DNA of 18,731 nt from contig JANXXY010000382.1 in the NCBI GenBank assembly GCA_025350365.1, positions 1 to 18,731 on the forward strand. The letters run 5' to 3'. The notes below the pieces were generated by a model, which was not told the origin of the DNA, searched no databases, and saw only the letters and a program-made list of their open reading frames with translations. Origin of the DNA: Bacteroidales bacterium (GTDB lineage: Bacteria > Bacteroidota > Bacteroidia > Bacteroidales > JAAUTT01). The position numbers and the translations under genes are program-made. Every line of letters begins with the position of its first letter. Position 1 is the first letter of the stretch. Of this stretch, positions 1 to 8,391 are shown piece by piece.

Positions 1-46
1 CAAAGCTAAGCGACTCGGGGTTAAAGCGATACTTTATCTTCGCCAT
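1..46 (-). CDS. M23-family metallopeptidase, N-terminus only (partial)
   Basis: Reading leftward from an ATG at 44-46, the frame is open to the window edge and gives MAKIKYRFNPESLSF. This lysine/tyrosine-rich start followed by 'NPESLSF' resembles the N-terminus of Bacteroidota M23 (LytM-type) cell-wall peptidases, which in my recollection often lie divergent to alaS. Those proteins cleave peptidoglycan cross-bridges in the periplasm, but none of the catalytic domain is visible here, so the function rests on 15 residues plus position. A full-consensus Bacteroidota promoter lies just upstream, at 92-122, which supports a real gene start. Confidence 0.55.
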   Translation of the reverse strand, partial: MAKIKYRFNPESLSF

Positions 47-91
47 CTTATTCCTTGTGTTTGATAATGTTACTATTACTCAAGAAGACAA

Positions 92-122
92 CAAATCTAA
101 TTGAAAATATTAATTTTGCAAA
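92..122 (-). promoter_or_regulatory. Bacteroidota-type promoter for the leftward M23 gene
   Basis: On the minus strand the -7 element TAGATTTG (plus strand 92-99, CAAATCTA) fits TAnnTTTG exactly. A TTTG -33 element (plus strand CAAA, 119-122) lies 19 bases upstream of it, which is the canonical spacing. The start codon at 46 is about 46 bases downstream. Confidence 0.6.
111..118 (+). promoter_or_regulatory. Possible -7 element for alaS
   Basis: TAATTTTG matches the Bacteroidota -7 consensus TAnnTTTG, 75 bases upstream of the alaS ATG. No TTTG is found at the expected -33 distance, so this is a partial match. It lies between the two elements of the divergent promoter at 92-122, so the two transcription starts may interfere with each other. 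Confidence 0.35.
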
Positions 123-192
123 ATATTTGACAAGTTTAATAAAAACATACACGAAATAGCATAATTCAACAATAAATAAATCAATTCATTAT

Positions 193-2814
193 ATGAATTC
201 ATATGAAATCAGAGATTCGTTCATGAAATTTTTCGAATCGAAAGGCCATAAAATTTTCCCGTCAGCTCCTTTAGTTGTTAAAAACGACCCCACATTAATG
301 TTTACGAATGCTGGTATGAACCAGTTTAAAGACCTTTTTCTGGGTAACGAACCAGCCAAATACACCCGAATTGCCGATAGCCAAAAATGTTTAAGGGTAT
401 CGGGTAAACATAACGATTTGGAAGAAGTAGGCCATGATACCTATCACCACACCATGTTCGAAATGCTTGGTAACTGGTCGTTTGGCGATTATTTTAAATC
501 TGAAGCCATCGATTGGGCATGGGAATATCTTACTGATGTATTGAAGATTGATAAAGACAGACTTTATGTTACCGTTTTTGGCGGCGACATATCGGAAAAA
601 CTTGATAGGGACGAAGAAGCTGCACAAATATGGGCAAAACACGTTTCGAATGATAAAATAATTGATGGCTCGAAAAAGGACAATTTTTGGGAAATGGGCG
701 ATCAGGGGCCTTGCGGACCATGTTCCGAAATCCACATTGATCTTCGCCCCGATAGTGAAATTGCTAAAATCCCGGGGCGAGACCTGGTAAACGAAAGCCA
801 CCCGCTGGTAATCGAAATATGGAACAATGTATTTATTCAATACAATCGAAAAGCCTCCGGCGAACTGGAGCAACTCCCTTCCAAACACGTTGATACAGGG
901 ATGGGCTTCGAACGACTCTGCCGTGTTATTCAAAAGAAAGAATCGAATTATGATATTGATCTGTTTCAGGTAATTATTAAAGAAATTGAACTGGTTACAA
1001 ACAAGAAATATGGCATAAATGAAGAGATAGATATTGCCATGAGAGTGGTTGCCGACCATCTTAGGGCAATTGCCTTTGCCATTGCCGACGGACAAATTCC
1101 TTCGAACAATAAAGCAGGGTATGTTATTCGCCGACTTCTGCGCCGGGCTGTTCGTTATGGATTTACGTTTCTCAACATGCGCGAACCATTTATCTATTCT
1201 CTTACACCTTCTCTTATCCGCGCCATGGGTGACGCCTATCCCGAACTAAAAGCTCAACAACAACTTATTCAACGGGTAATTAAGGAGGAAGAATCGTCCT
1301 TTCTTCGAACTTTAGAAACAGGAATCAGACTCATTGAACAAATGATGCAAAAAACCAAAAACGAAGGCTCTTTGGTTGTTAGCGGTAAAGCAGCTTTTGA
1401 GCTTTACGACACCTTCGGTTTCCCACTCGATTTGACTGAGTTAATTCTGCGCGAAAATAATTTGTCGTTAAACAACGATGAATTTAAAGCGGAAATGGAA
1501 ATTCAGAAAAACCGCTCGCGTGCAGCCGCAGTCGTTGATACTGAAGACTGGATAACCATTGCAGGTTCCGATACTTCAGAATTTGTTGGTTACGATAAAA
1601 CCCAAACTGATATTATTATTACCCGATACCGGAAAGTTACAACTAAAAACAAAGTGAATTTTCAGTTGGTGTTCGACAAAACACCTTTTTATGGCGAGAG
1701 TGGCGGTCAGGTGGGCGATACCGGATGGATTGAATCAGTTAATGAACGAATTGAAATTATATATACCGTTCGTGAAAACAACCTTATTATCCATATTTCC
1801 GACAAATTACCGGAAAAACTCACCGGAAAATTCACTGCCATCGTAGATATCGATAACCGATCGCAAATTCAAAACAATCACTCATCTACACATTTACTGC
1901 AAAAGGCATTGCGGGATGTACTGGGTTTACATATTGAACAGAAGGGATCGCTGGTAAGCCCCGATTATCTGAGATTCGACTTTTCACATTTCCAAAAAAT
2001 GACTCACGAGGAAATTCAACTGGTAGAATCAATGGTGAACGCGAAAATTCGTGAAAATATTCCCCTTGCCGAAAAACGACATTACCCGATTGATGAAGCT
2101 AAAAAGCTTGGAGCCATGATGTTGTTCGGTGAAAAATATGGCGAAAATGTTCGTGTGATTCAATTTGGAAAATCGATTGAACTTTGCGGAGGAACGCATG
2201 TAAAATCAACAGGCAATATAGGTTTCCTTAAAATTGTATCAGAAAGCGCCATTGCCGCCGGGATAAGACGTATTGAAGCCATTACCGGGCCAAAAGCTGA
2301 AGAATTCATTGCTCAGCAGAACAACACATTAAAAAAAGTGAGCGAATTGTTGAAAAACCCTGCTGATGTATTGAAAGGACTAGAAAGTCTGATTGAGAAT
2401 AACGCTGCATTGCAAAAACAGGTTGAGGTAATGCAGAAAGAACGCAACTTGCAAACCGCAAAAATGTTAACCTCTAAATGTCAGAAATTCGGAGAGTTGA
2501 ATTTTATTGGCGAAAAGGTAGCGATTGATTCTGCTCAGAGTCTAAAAGATCTGGCTTATCTCATAAAAGCAGATATTAACGATTTGGTTTTAGTGTTGGC
2601 GGCAGAAATTGACGGGAAAGCCAATCTGGCAGTTATGATTTCAGAGAACATTGTAAAAGCCAATGGCCTGAATGCTATTAATATCATTCGTGAAATATCG
2701 AAAGAGATTGAAGGTGGCGGAGGTGGCCAGCCGTTTTTTGCTACCGCCGGTGGTAAAATGCCGCAAGGTATTAATGCGGCATTAGCAAAAGCGAAAGCCA
2801 TTGTTATAGGATAA
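193..2814 (+). CDS. alaS: Alanine--tRNA ligase
   Basis: Charges tRNA-Ala with alanine in the cytoplasm and hydrolyses mischarged Ser/Gly-tRNA-Ala. The 873 residues match the full length of bacterial AlaRS. The N-terminal class II catalytic core shows the family signature 'NDPTLMFTNAGMNQFKD' near residues 31-47, followed by 'SGKHNDLEEVGHDTYHHT'. The editing domain carries the zinc-binding set H563-SST-H567 and C665-GGT-H669. The C-terminal C-Ala domain ends with a glycine-rich GGGGGQ at 841-846. The ATG at 193 gives the usual family N-terminus (SYEIRDSFMKFF). There is no Shine-Dalgarno sequence, as usual for this phylum. It is transcribed divergently from the M23 gene and followed by a 335-base gap, so it is probably monocistronic. 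The frame is intact and ends in TAA. Confidence 0.98.
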   Translation: MNSYEIRDSFMKFFESKGHKIFPSAPLVVKNDPTLMFTNAGMNQFKDLFLGNEPAKYTRIADSQKCLRVSGKHNDLEEVGHDTYHHTMFEMLGNWSFGDYFKSEAIDWAWEYLTDVLKIDKDRLYVTVFGGDISEKLDRDEEAAQIWAKHVSNDKIIDGSKKDNFWEMGDQGPCGPCSEIHIDLRPDSEIAKIPGRDLVNESHPLVIEIWNNVFIQYNRKASGELEQLPSKHVDTGMGFERLCRVIQKKESNYDIDLFQVIIKEIELVTNKKYGINEEIDIAMRVVADHLRAIAFAIADGQIPSNNKAGYVIRRLLRRAVRYGFTFLNMREPFIYSLTPSLIRAMGDAYPELKAQQQLIQRVIKEEESSFLRTLETGIRLIEQMMQKTKNEGSLVVSGKAAFELYDTFGFPLDLTELILRENNLSLNNDEFKAEMEIQKNRSRAAAVVDTEDWITIAGSDTSEFVGYDKTQTDIIITRYRKVTTKNKVNFQLVFDKTPFYGESGGQVGDTGWIESVNERIEIIYTVRENNLIIHISDKLPEKLTGKFTAIVDIDNRSQIQNNHSSTHLLQKALRDVLGLHIEQKGSLVSPDYLRFDFSHFQKMTHEEIQLVESMVNAKIRENIPLAEKRHYPIDEAKKLGAMMLFGEKYGENVRVIQFGKSIELCGGTHVKSTGNIGFLKIVSESAIAAGIRRIEAITGPKAEEFIAQQNNTLKKVSELLKNPADVLKGLESLIENNAALQKQVEVMQKERNLQTAKMLTSKCQKFGELNFIGEKVAIDSAQSLKDLAYLIKADINDLVLVLAAEIDGKANLAVMISENIVKANGLNAINIIREISKEIEGGGGGQPFFATAGGKMPQGINAALAKAKAIVIG

Positions 2815-2842
2815 AAAATGTTCTAAAAATTAAATTTCTTAA

Positions 2843-2875
2843 GCCCTGAATGGCATAACCGTCAGGTTAAAGGGC
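2843..2875 (+). terminator. Weak hairpin downstream of alaS
   Basis: Within 30-60 bases of the alaS stop, CCTGA (2845-2849) pairs with TCAGG (2862-2866), and an alternative outer pairing joins GCCC (2843-2846) with GGGC (2872-2875). No clean T-run follows, so it may be a weak terminator or merely incidental pairing. Confidence 0.25.
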
Positions 2876-2936
2876 ATAATAGATTGATTTTAATGAATGT
2901 GTTTCAATAATTGTGATGACATTAAATTAGCAAATC

Positions 2937-3099
2937 TCAACCCCAACCCCTTAAAAAGGGGCTATAATAGTCTGTGCTTATGTAAGTTTCAACCCCAAAA
3001 GCTGGTTCTTCAACCTCTTAGTCAAAAAACATCAGTATTATTTTAAAGCTCTCAATTTTTCGGAAACAGTTATAGCCCCTTTTTAGGAGTTGGGGTTGT
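2937..3099. repeat. MITE-like inverted-repeat element, about 163 bp
   Basis: Two near-perfect 30-base arms face each other: 2938-2967 (starting CAACCCCAACCCC) and 3070-3098 (ending AGTTGGGGTTG). They differ by one deleted base and one mismatch, and about 100 bases lie between them. The sequence AAATC lies immediately outside both ends (2932-2936 and 3100-3104) and could be a 5-bp target-site duplication. There is no coding capacity, so it would be a non-autonomous element moved by a transposase elsewhere. Each arm also contains a self-complementary CCCC-TTAAAAA-GGGG type segment. Together with the flanks it fills most of the 335-base gap between alaS and the patatin gene. Confidence 0.55.
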
Positions 3100-3149
3100 A
3101 AATCAATTAAATAACTCTATCTTATAAGTGAAATTCATATCTTCAGTAA

Positions 3150-5354
3150 ATGAAACTATTCAAACACCTTATTGCTCTGTTTTACATTATTGTATTTGGA
3201 GTAGGCGTGTTACATTCCCAATCCAATGAGAAAACCCGACCCAAAATCGGATTGGTATTGAGTGGCGGTGGTGCTAAAGGTCTTGCACATATTGGCGTTT
3301 TAAAAGTACTTGAAGAAGCAGGAATGCCTATCGACTATATCACCGGAACCAGCATGGGAAGCATTGTTGGTGGATTATATGCGTGTGGATATTCGGCTAA
3401 ACAAATTGAGTCCATCTGCCATCATGTCAATTGGAATGAAGTTATGTTCGATAAAATATCGCGACAAAACATTTCTATTGAGGAAAAGGATGAAGATGGT
3501 AAATATGTTGGAGAATTTCCCATCCTAAAAGGAAAAATTATAATCCCAAAAGGGTTAGTTGCAGGTCAAAATGTATCCATGTTATTATCACATTTAACAT
3601 GGCCGGTTCACGATATTACTGATTTTGACAAGTTACCCATTCCATTCCGTTGCATTGCTACCGACATCGAGAAAGTGGAACCTGTAGTTTTAAAAAGCGG
3701 ATTTTTGCCCGACGCAATCCGCGCGAGTATGGCCATTCCATCAATGTTTACTCCGTTTGAGATAGACAACCGCATGCTGGTTGACGGTGGAGTTTTGAGA
3801 AACTTTCCAGCCCAGGACGCAAAAGACATGGGTGCCGACATAATTATTGGAGTAAATGTTTCATCGGGGCTTTATAACCGCATTCAGCTTAACTCGGCTC
3901 TTCAAATTATGGATCAGGCATCTACCTATCAGATTTTCCTTTCCAATAAAGAGCAAAATAAATACTGTAACTTTATTATTGAACCCGATATCAGTAACTA
4001 CAGCATGTTTAGTTTTGATGCTGTAGATTCTTTAATCATTGCCGGCGAAAGAGCTGCCCGTAAGATTTTTCCTCAATTAAAACATTTGGCCGATTCGCTC
4101 AATAAAATCTCACCAACAGTAAAGGAAGTAATACGCCCCAGGGAACTTAACTCATTGTTTGTATCGCATGTAACCATCAAAGGATTAAGCAAAGTTTCGA
4201 AAAGTTTGGTTTTAGGTAACCTGCAAATTGCCGATTCTTCATGGATTACACTTGAAGATTTGGAGAGGGGAATTAACCGAATTTATGGCAGCCGCTTTTT
4301 TGAATCGGTAAATTACAAAATTGAGCCACGGCATAACTCATCAAACCTTGTGATTCAGGTTAAAGAACAAAATACCAACATCTTCAAATTCAGTTTAAAC
4401 TACGACAACAATTTAAAAGCAGCTATTCTGCTAAATAATACCATTCGCAATTTCCCTGGTCAAGGGTCTAAATTAATGATTGATTTGAAGCTTGGTGAAT
4501 ATCCGGCTGTTATAGCCAAATATAGCATTCAAACGCCCATTAAACCAAATATTGGTTTTGGCACCAAACTCAGCTATAACAAATTTCAGGCAAATTATTT
4601 CGACAATCATGGCAATATACTGTCCAACTTCAATTTTTTCCATTACTTGGGTGAAGTTGAAATTCGATCATCGGTTTCAAATTATTTATCAATAACATCA
4701 GGTTTGCAGGGCGAAATTATCCATTTTGAACCAAAAGTTGGAGCTGAAGACTCGGTGAATTATAATGCCAAGATATTGAGTACCTACCTTCGATGCCGAT
4801 TCGACACATACGATCGAATTGTATTCCCAAAAAAAGGAGATCAGTTTTATGGAGAAATTAAATACATAATAGACGGAAAATATGCTGCGCCCAATAATTG
4901 GAATAAATCATTTTTCAGAATCATATTATCGTATAATAAGGCGGTAAAGCTTTCCGACCGTATTACCACATTAATAGCGCTTAATGGCGGCGCCGTTTCC
5001 GGAAGCAATATATACAATGCGTACCGGTTTTTTTTGGGCGCTGCTCACCCTTACGAGAATAATATTTTCCCCTTTTCGGGATTAAAATTCATGGAAGCTT
5101 CGGGGCAGAACTTACTTTCAGCTCAACTTGGAATCCGCTTCGAACCTTGGGTCGACAAGTTTGTTACACTACGTGCAAATGTGGCTAACACATCGCTTCT
5201 ATATCACCAATTGTTAGATTTCAATAATGTGTATACAGGCTTCGGCATTTCCGCAGGCATCAAAACAATTATTGGCCCCATTGAAGCCACTGTTGCTAAA
5301 GGAAGTGTATCAAATGCGTTTTTTGTAGAAATAAAAATCGGGTATTTTTTCTGA
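3150..5354 (+). CDS. Patatin-like phospholipase with POTRA and Omp85-type outer-membrane barrel
   Basis: Predicted serine lipid acyl hydrolase anchored in the outer membrane. Residues 1-23 form a signal peptide (hydrophobic FYIIVFGVGVLHS). The patatin domain (about 33-235) has the oxyanion loop SGGGAKG at 38-44, the nucleophile motif GTSMG with Ser68, and the DGG motif with Asp212, so both residues of the catalytic dyad are present. A POTRA-like segment (about 335-410) precedes a barrel-like C-terminal part (about 415-734) ending in aromatic residues (IKIGYFF), as in BamA-type barrels. The 734-residue length fits the patatin/surface-antigen fusions of Bacteroidota, related in layout to the PlpD type V-D proteins. 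The next gene, 81 bases downstream, activates fatty acids, so the two may both act in lipid turnover. The substrate cannot be told from sequence. Confidence 0.9.
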   Translation: MKLFKHLIALFYIIVFGVGVLHSQSNEKTRPKIGLVLSGGGAKGLAHIGVLKVLEEAGMPIDYITGTSMGSIVGGLYACGYSAKQIESICHHVNWNEVMFDKISRQNISIEEKDEDGKYVGEFPILKGKIIIPKGLVAGQNVSMLLSHLTWPVHDITDFDKLPIPFRCIATDIEKVEPVVLKSGFLPDAIRASMAIPSMFTPFEIDNRMLVDGGVLRNFPAQDAKDMGADIIIGVNVSSGLYNRIQLNSALQIMDQASTYQIFLSNKEQNKYCNFIIEPDISNYSMFSFDAVDSLIIAGERAARKIFPQLKHLADSLNKISPTVKEVIRPRELNSLFVSHVTIKGLSKVSKSLVLGNLQIADSSWITLEDLERGINRIYGSRFFESVNYKIEPRHNSSNLVIQVKEQNTNIFKFSLNYDNNLKAAILLNNTIRNFPGQGSKLMIDLKLGEYPAVIAKYSIQTPIKPNIGFGTKLSYNKFQANYFDNHGNILSNFNFFHYLGEVEIRSSVSNYLSITSGLQGEIIHFEPKVGAEDSVNYNAKILSTYLRCRFDTYDRIVFPKKGDQFYGEIKYIIDGKYAAPNNWNKSFFRIILSYNKAVKLSDRITTLIALNGGAVSGSNIYNAYRFFLGAAHPYENNIFPFSGLKFMEASGQNLLSAQLGIRFEPWVDKFVTLRANVANTSLLYHQLLDFNNVYTGFGISAGIKTIIGPIEATVAKGSVSNAFFVEIKIGYFF

Positions 5355-5406
5355 TAAACTCAAAAAGCATCAGCAAAATACACATTATTTTAAATATGGT
5401 TATTTA

Positions 5407-5414
5407 TATATTTG
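5407..5414 (+). promoter_or_regulatory. -7 element before the acyl-CoA ligase
   Basis: TATATTTG fits TAnnTTTG exactly and lies 21 bases upstream of the ATG at 5436, giving a very short leader. No proper TTTG is present at the -33 spacing; only a TTTT at 5388-5391 is nearby. Confidence 0.45.
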
Positions 5415-5435
5415 TGTCGCACATAAACTAACATA

Positions 5436-7223
5436 ATGGTAAGAAGAACCTTTGATCTGCTGGAAAGATACAAGACTAACTTTCCTGATAAAAAAGATGC
5501 ACTCGCCGGAAAACAGAATGGAAACTGGATTCGTTATTCCACAAATGATTACATTGGAAAAGCTAACAATTTCAGCTATGGATTACTATCAATGGGTTTT
5601 AAACCCGGCGATAAAATTGCAACTATTTCCAATAATCGTCCCGAATGGAACATTGTTGACCTGGGTATGGCGCAGGCGGGAGTGGTTCATGTTCCGGTTT
5701 ATCCAACAATCAGTTACGACGATTTTTCCTATATTTTTCGTCACTCCGAGCCAAAGATTCTGATTGTTTCCGACAAAATTCTTTACGAGAAACTCAAGCC
5801 TATTGTAAGCAAAGTTTCATCAATCGAAGCCATTTATACCTTTAACCAAATTGACGGGGCTAAAAACTGGACTGAAATCATCGAAACGGGCAAAGAAAAT
5901 GCCGAAACATGGATTACTGAATTAGAGAAAATTAAGTGTGCAGTGCAACCCAACGATCTTGCAACCCTGATTTACACATCGGGAACCACAGGCATTCCCA
6001 AAGGGGTAATGTTATCTCATCAAAATATTGTTTCAAATTTTATCTCTGTAGCCAATATTCAGCCTTTGGATAACAGACACAAAGCACTAAGTTTTCTTCC
6101 CATATGTCATGTTTTTGAACGAGTTGTAAATTATCATTATCAATACAAAGGATTGAGTATTTATTATGCCGAGAACATGGGAACGATTCTCGATAACATG
6201 AAAGAGGTAAAACCAGATATATTTAGCACTGTACCCCGTTTGCTGGAACGCGTTTACGATGGAATCATTGGAAAAGGAAAGGACTTACCATATCTGAAAA
6301 AACTAATCTTTTTTCAGGCTGTAGACCTGGCCTTACAATACAGGCGAAACATGGAAAATGGCTGGTTTTACCATAAAAAATTAAAAATTGCCGATAAGCT
6401 GATTTTTTCGAAATGGAGAGAGGCACTGGGTGGAAACGTAAAAATTATTGTTTCAGGTGGAGCTGCCTTGCAAATGAGATTGGTTCGTGTTTTTACAGCT
6501 GCCCGACTTGAAGTAATTGAGGGATACGGACTAACAGAATCAAGCCCTGTAATTGCTGTAAACAACCCAGCTACCGGCGAAATAAAATTTGGAACTGTCG
6601 GACCCATTCTCTCAGGTGTTCAGGTAAAAATAGCCGATGACGGAGAAATATTATGTAAAGGGCCAAATGTAATGATGGGTTATTACAAAGCTCCCGACCT
6701 TACCGGTGAAGTAATTGACGCCGGCGGATGGCTGCACACGGGTGATATTGGATTAATGGAAGCGGAGAAGTACCTGAAAATAACCGATCGTAAAAAAGAG
6801 ATATTTAAACTGTCGAGCGGGAAATACGTTGCACCGCAGGTGTGCGAAAATAAGTTTAAAGAATCTATTTTTATTGAACAGATTATGGTGATTGGTGAAA
6901 ATGAAAAATACGCCAGCGCCCTTATTTCTCCTAATTTTAACTTTTTGCATAATTGGTGTTTTCTTCATCATATTAATTTCCGCGATAACATGGAATTAAT
7001 CCATCATCCAAAAGTGATAGATCGAATTCAAAAAGAAGTCAATCAGATCAACTCAATTCTTGGTCAAACAGAACACATTAAGCGGTTTAGATTGGTAGCT
7101 GAAGAATGGGGCCAACTTACCGGAGAATTGTCTCCGACACTAAAATTAAAAAGAAAATACCTGTATGATAAATACCAGACAATTATCGATGAGATATATA
7201 CCACAAAAAATGAGGATTTGTGA
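5436..7223 (+). CDS. Long-chain fatty acid--CoA ligase (AMP-binding)
   Basis: Activates fatty acids to acyl-CoA through an acyl-adenylate, probably at the inner face of the cytoplasmic membrane. The 595-residue protein is full length for the bacterial long-chain acyl-CoA synthetase (FadD15-like) group. Visible motifs, in order: the phosphate-binding loop YTSGTTGIPKG at 180-190; the conserved LPICHVFER at 221-229; the adenine-binding motif GYGLTESSP at 363-371; GWLHTGDIG at 431-439; and the hinge/A8 motif DRKKEIFKLSSGKYVAPQ at 451-468. The C-terminal subdomain carries LKLKRKYLYDKY, where the catalytic lysine of the family usually lies. There is no signal peptide or transmembrane helix. It has its own likely -7 element and ends two bases before the convergent def stop. 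Confidence 0.95.
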   Translation: MVRRTFDLLERYKTNFPDKKDALAGKQNGNWIRYSTNDYIGKANNFSYGLLSMGFKPGDKIATISNNRPEWNIVDLGMAQAGVVHVPVYPTISYDDFSYIFRHSEPKILIVSDKILYEKLKPIVSKVSSIEAIYTFNQIDGAKNWTEIIETGKENAETWITELEKIKCAVQPNDLATLIYTSGTTGIPKGVMLSHQNIVSNFISVANIQPLDNRHKALSFLPICHVFERVVNYHYQYKGLSIYYAENMGTILDNMKEVKPDIFSTVPRLLERVYDGIIGKGKDLPYLKKLIFFQAVDLALQYRRNMENGWFYHKKLKIADKLIFSKWREALGGNVKIIVSGGAALQMRLVRVFTAARLEVIEGYGLTESSPVIAVNNPATGEIKFGTVGPILSGVQVKIADDGEILCKGPNVMMGYYKAPDLTGEVIDAGGWLHTGDIGLMEAEKYLKITDRKKEIFKLSSGKYVAPQVCENKFKESIFIEQIMVIGENEKYASALISPNFNFLHNWCFLHHINFRDNMELIHHPKVIDRIQKEVNQINSILGQTEHIKRFRLVAEEWGQLTGELSPTLKLKRKYLYDKYQTIIDEIYTTKNEDL

Positions 7224-7224
7224 A

Positions 7225-7779
7225 CTATCTCGGAATTTTAATCTTGTAACTTACGTCTACTTTACCTTTTGTGATGGCAGTTAGTTTGCCCATAAGCAAT
7301 CTCCTTCTTAGCGGAGATATCTTGTCTACAAACATCAAACCTTCGAGGTGGTCATATTCGTGCTGAATAATCCTTGCCGGAATACCATCGAAATATTCAT
7401 CATGGAACGTCCAATTTTCATCGTAATATTCAATGCGAACTTTTGATGGACGATAAATTTCCTCCCGGATATTCGGAATACTCAAACAACCTTCGGTAAA
7501 AGCCCATTCGTCATCTGATCTTTCAGTAATTCGGGCATTGATAAATATCTTTTTGAAATCTTTCAGCGTGGGATCATCTTCAACAAGCGGTGACGCATCA
7601 ATAACAAACATTCGGATCGATTTTCCAACCTGAGGAGCAGCTAACCCTAACCCATCGGACTTATACATGGTTTCCCATAAGTCGTCCATAAATGTTTGTA
7701 ATCCTTTGTAATCCTTATCTATATCAACTGAAATTCGTCGCAGTATGGGCGAACCAAATACATAAACCGGTAAAATCAT
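7225..7779 (-). CDS. def: Peptide deformylase
   Basis: Removes the formyl group from the N-terminal methionine of new proteins, using a divalent metal (usually Fe2+). The 184 residues contain all three family motifs: GLGLAAPQ at 43-50, EGCLS at 96-100 with metal ligand Cys98, and QHEYDH at 139-144 with ligands His140 and His144 and catalytic Glu141. The ATG at 7777-7779 gives the usual N-terminus (MILPVYVFGSPILRR). It lies 63 bases downstream of ruvX in the same direction with no promoter-like site between them, so the two are probably co-transcribed. It converges with the acyl-CoA ligase, with one base between the stops and no terminator visible. Confidence 0.97.
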   Translation of the reverse strand: MILPVYVFGSPILRRISVDIDKDYKGLQTFMDDLWETMYKSDGLGLAAPQVGKSIRMFVIDASPLVEDDPTLKDFKKIFINARITERSDDEWAFTEGCLSIPNIREEIYRPSKVRIEYYDENWTFHDEYFDGIPARIIQHEYDHLEGLMFVDKISPLRRRLLMGKLTAITKGKVDVSYKIKIPR

Positions 7780-7842
7780 ACTCTATCTAAAATGTTCTTT
7801 TTTTATACCTTAACAATCAAGTGCATTGTATGTTTGAATTTT

Positions 7843-8262
7843 TTATCGATTTTGCAAACTTTCGAGATAGGACTGCAAAATAATGGTAGCGCTTACCGCG
7901 TCGATCAATGCTTTGTTTTGTCGATCCTTTTTCTTAACACCTCCAAGTACCATTGCCTGAACTGCAAGTTTCGAAGTAAACCGCTCGTCGGCATATTCTA
8001 CAGGCATTTCCGGAAAGCTTTTCCGGAACTTCACCACAAATTCTTTAATGGCAGGCGCCGATTCCGAAAGTGTATTGTTCATTTGCCGGGGCAAACCAAT
8101 TACCATAAGTTCAACCTTTTCTTTTGAGAAATAATCGGCCAGAAAATCCAAAACTTTAGGTGTTTCTATAGTGGTAAGACTGTTGGCAATAATCTTCGAC
8201 GGATCGGTAACAGCCATTCCAACACGTTTTAACCCATAATCCAAAGCAATAATTCGTCCCAA
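7843..8262 (-). CDS. ruvX: RuvX/YqgF family Holliday-junction resolvase-like protein
   Basis: RNase H-fold nuclease of the YqgF/RuvX family; members have been linked to 16S rRNA 5'-end maturation and to Holliday-junction resolution. The 139-residue length is typical. Acidic active-site residues fit D8 (IALDYG), E93 in the DERFTS motif, and D121 (KALIDAVSA). The N-terminus MGRIIALDYG matches the family exactly, but its start codon is TTG (8260-8262), and there is no ATG between the upstream in-frame stop and this point. A -7 promoter element at 8288-8295 supports this start. It is the first gene of a likely ruvX-def unit. Confidence 0.95.
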   Translation of the reverse strand: MGRIIALDYGLKRVGMAVTDPSKIIANSLTTIETPKVLDFLADYFSKEKVELMVIGLPRQMNNTLSESAPAIKEFVVKFRKSFPEMPVEYADERFTSKLAVQAMVLGGVKKKDRQNKALIDAVSATIILQSYLESLQNR

Positions 8263-8287
8263 TGATGATAAAGTTTAAAATTGATGC

Positions 8288-8295
8288 CAAAAGTA
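8288..8295 (-). promoter_or_regulatory. -7 element for ruvX-def
   Basis: The plus-strand CAAAAGTA is TACTTTTG on the minus strand, an exact TAnnTTTG, 25 bases upstream of the ruvX TTG start. The -33 region has only a TTTA-like match (8314-8317), so the -33 element is weak. Confidence 0.45.
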
Positions 8296-8391
8296 ACAAG
8301 ATTTTTATGAAGTTAAAAGACCATATGAGAAGATGAAGAAATGTAAAAATAAATTTAATGTCTCCACATTTCAGCATTATCATTCATTTGT

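Noticed and set aside
391..1095. A 234-residue open frame antisense to alaS
   Set aside because: It lies wholly opposite the catalytic core of an unmistakable alaS, and its translation has no family features; it is a codon-bias shadow.
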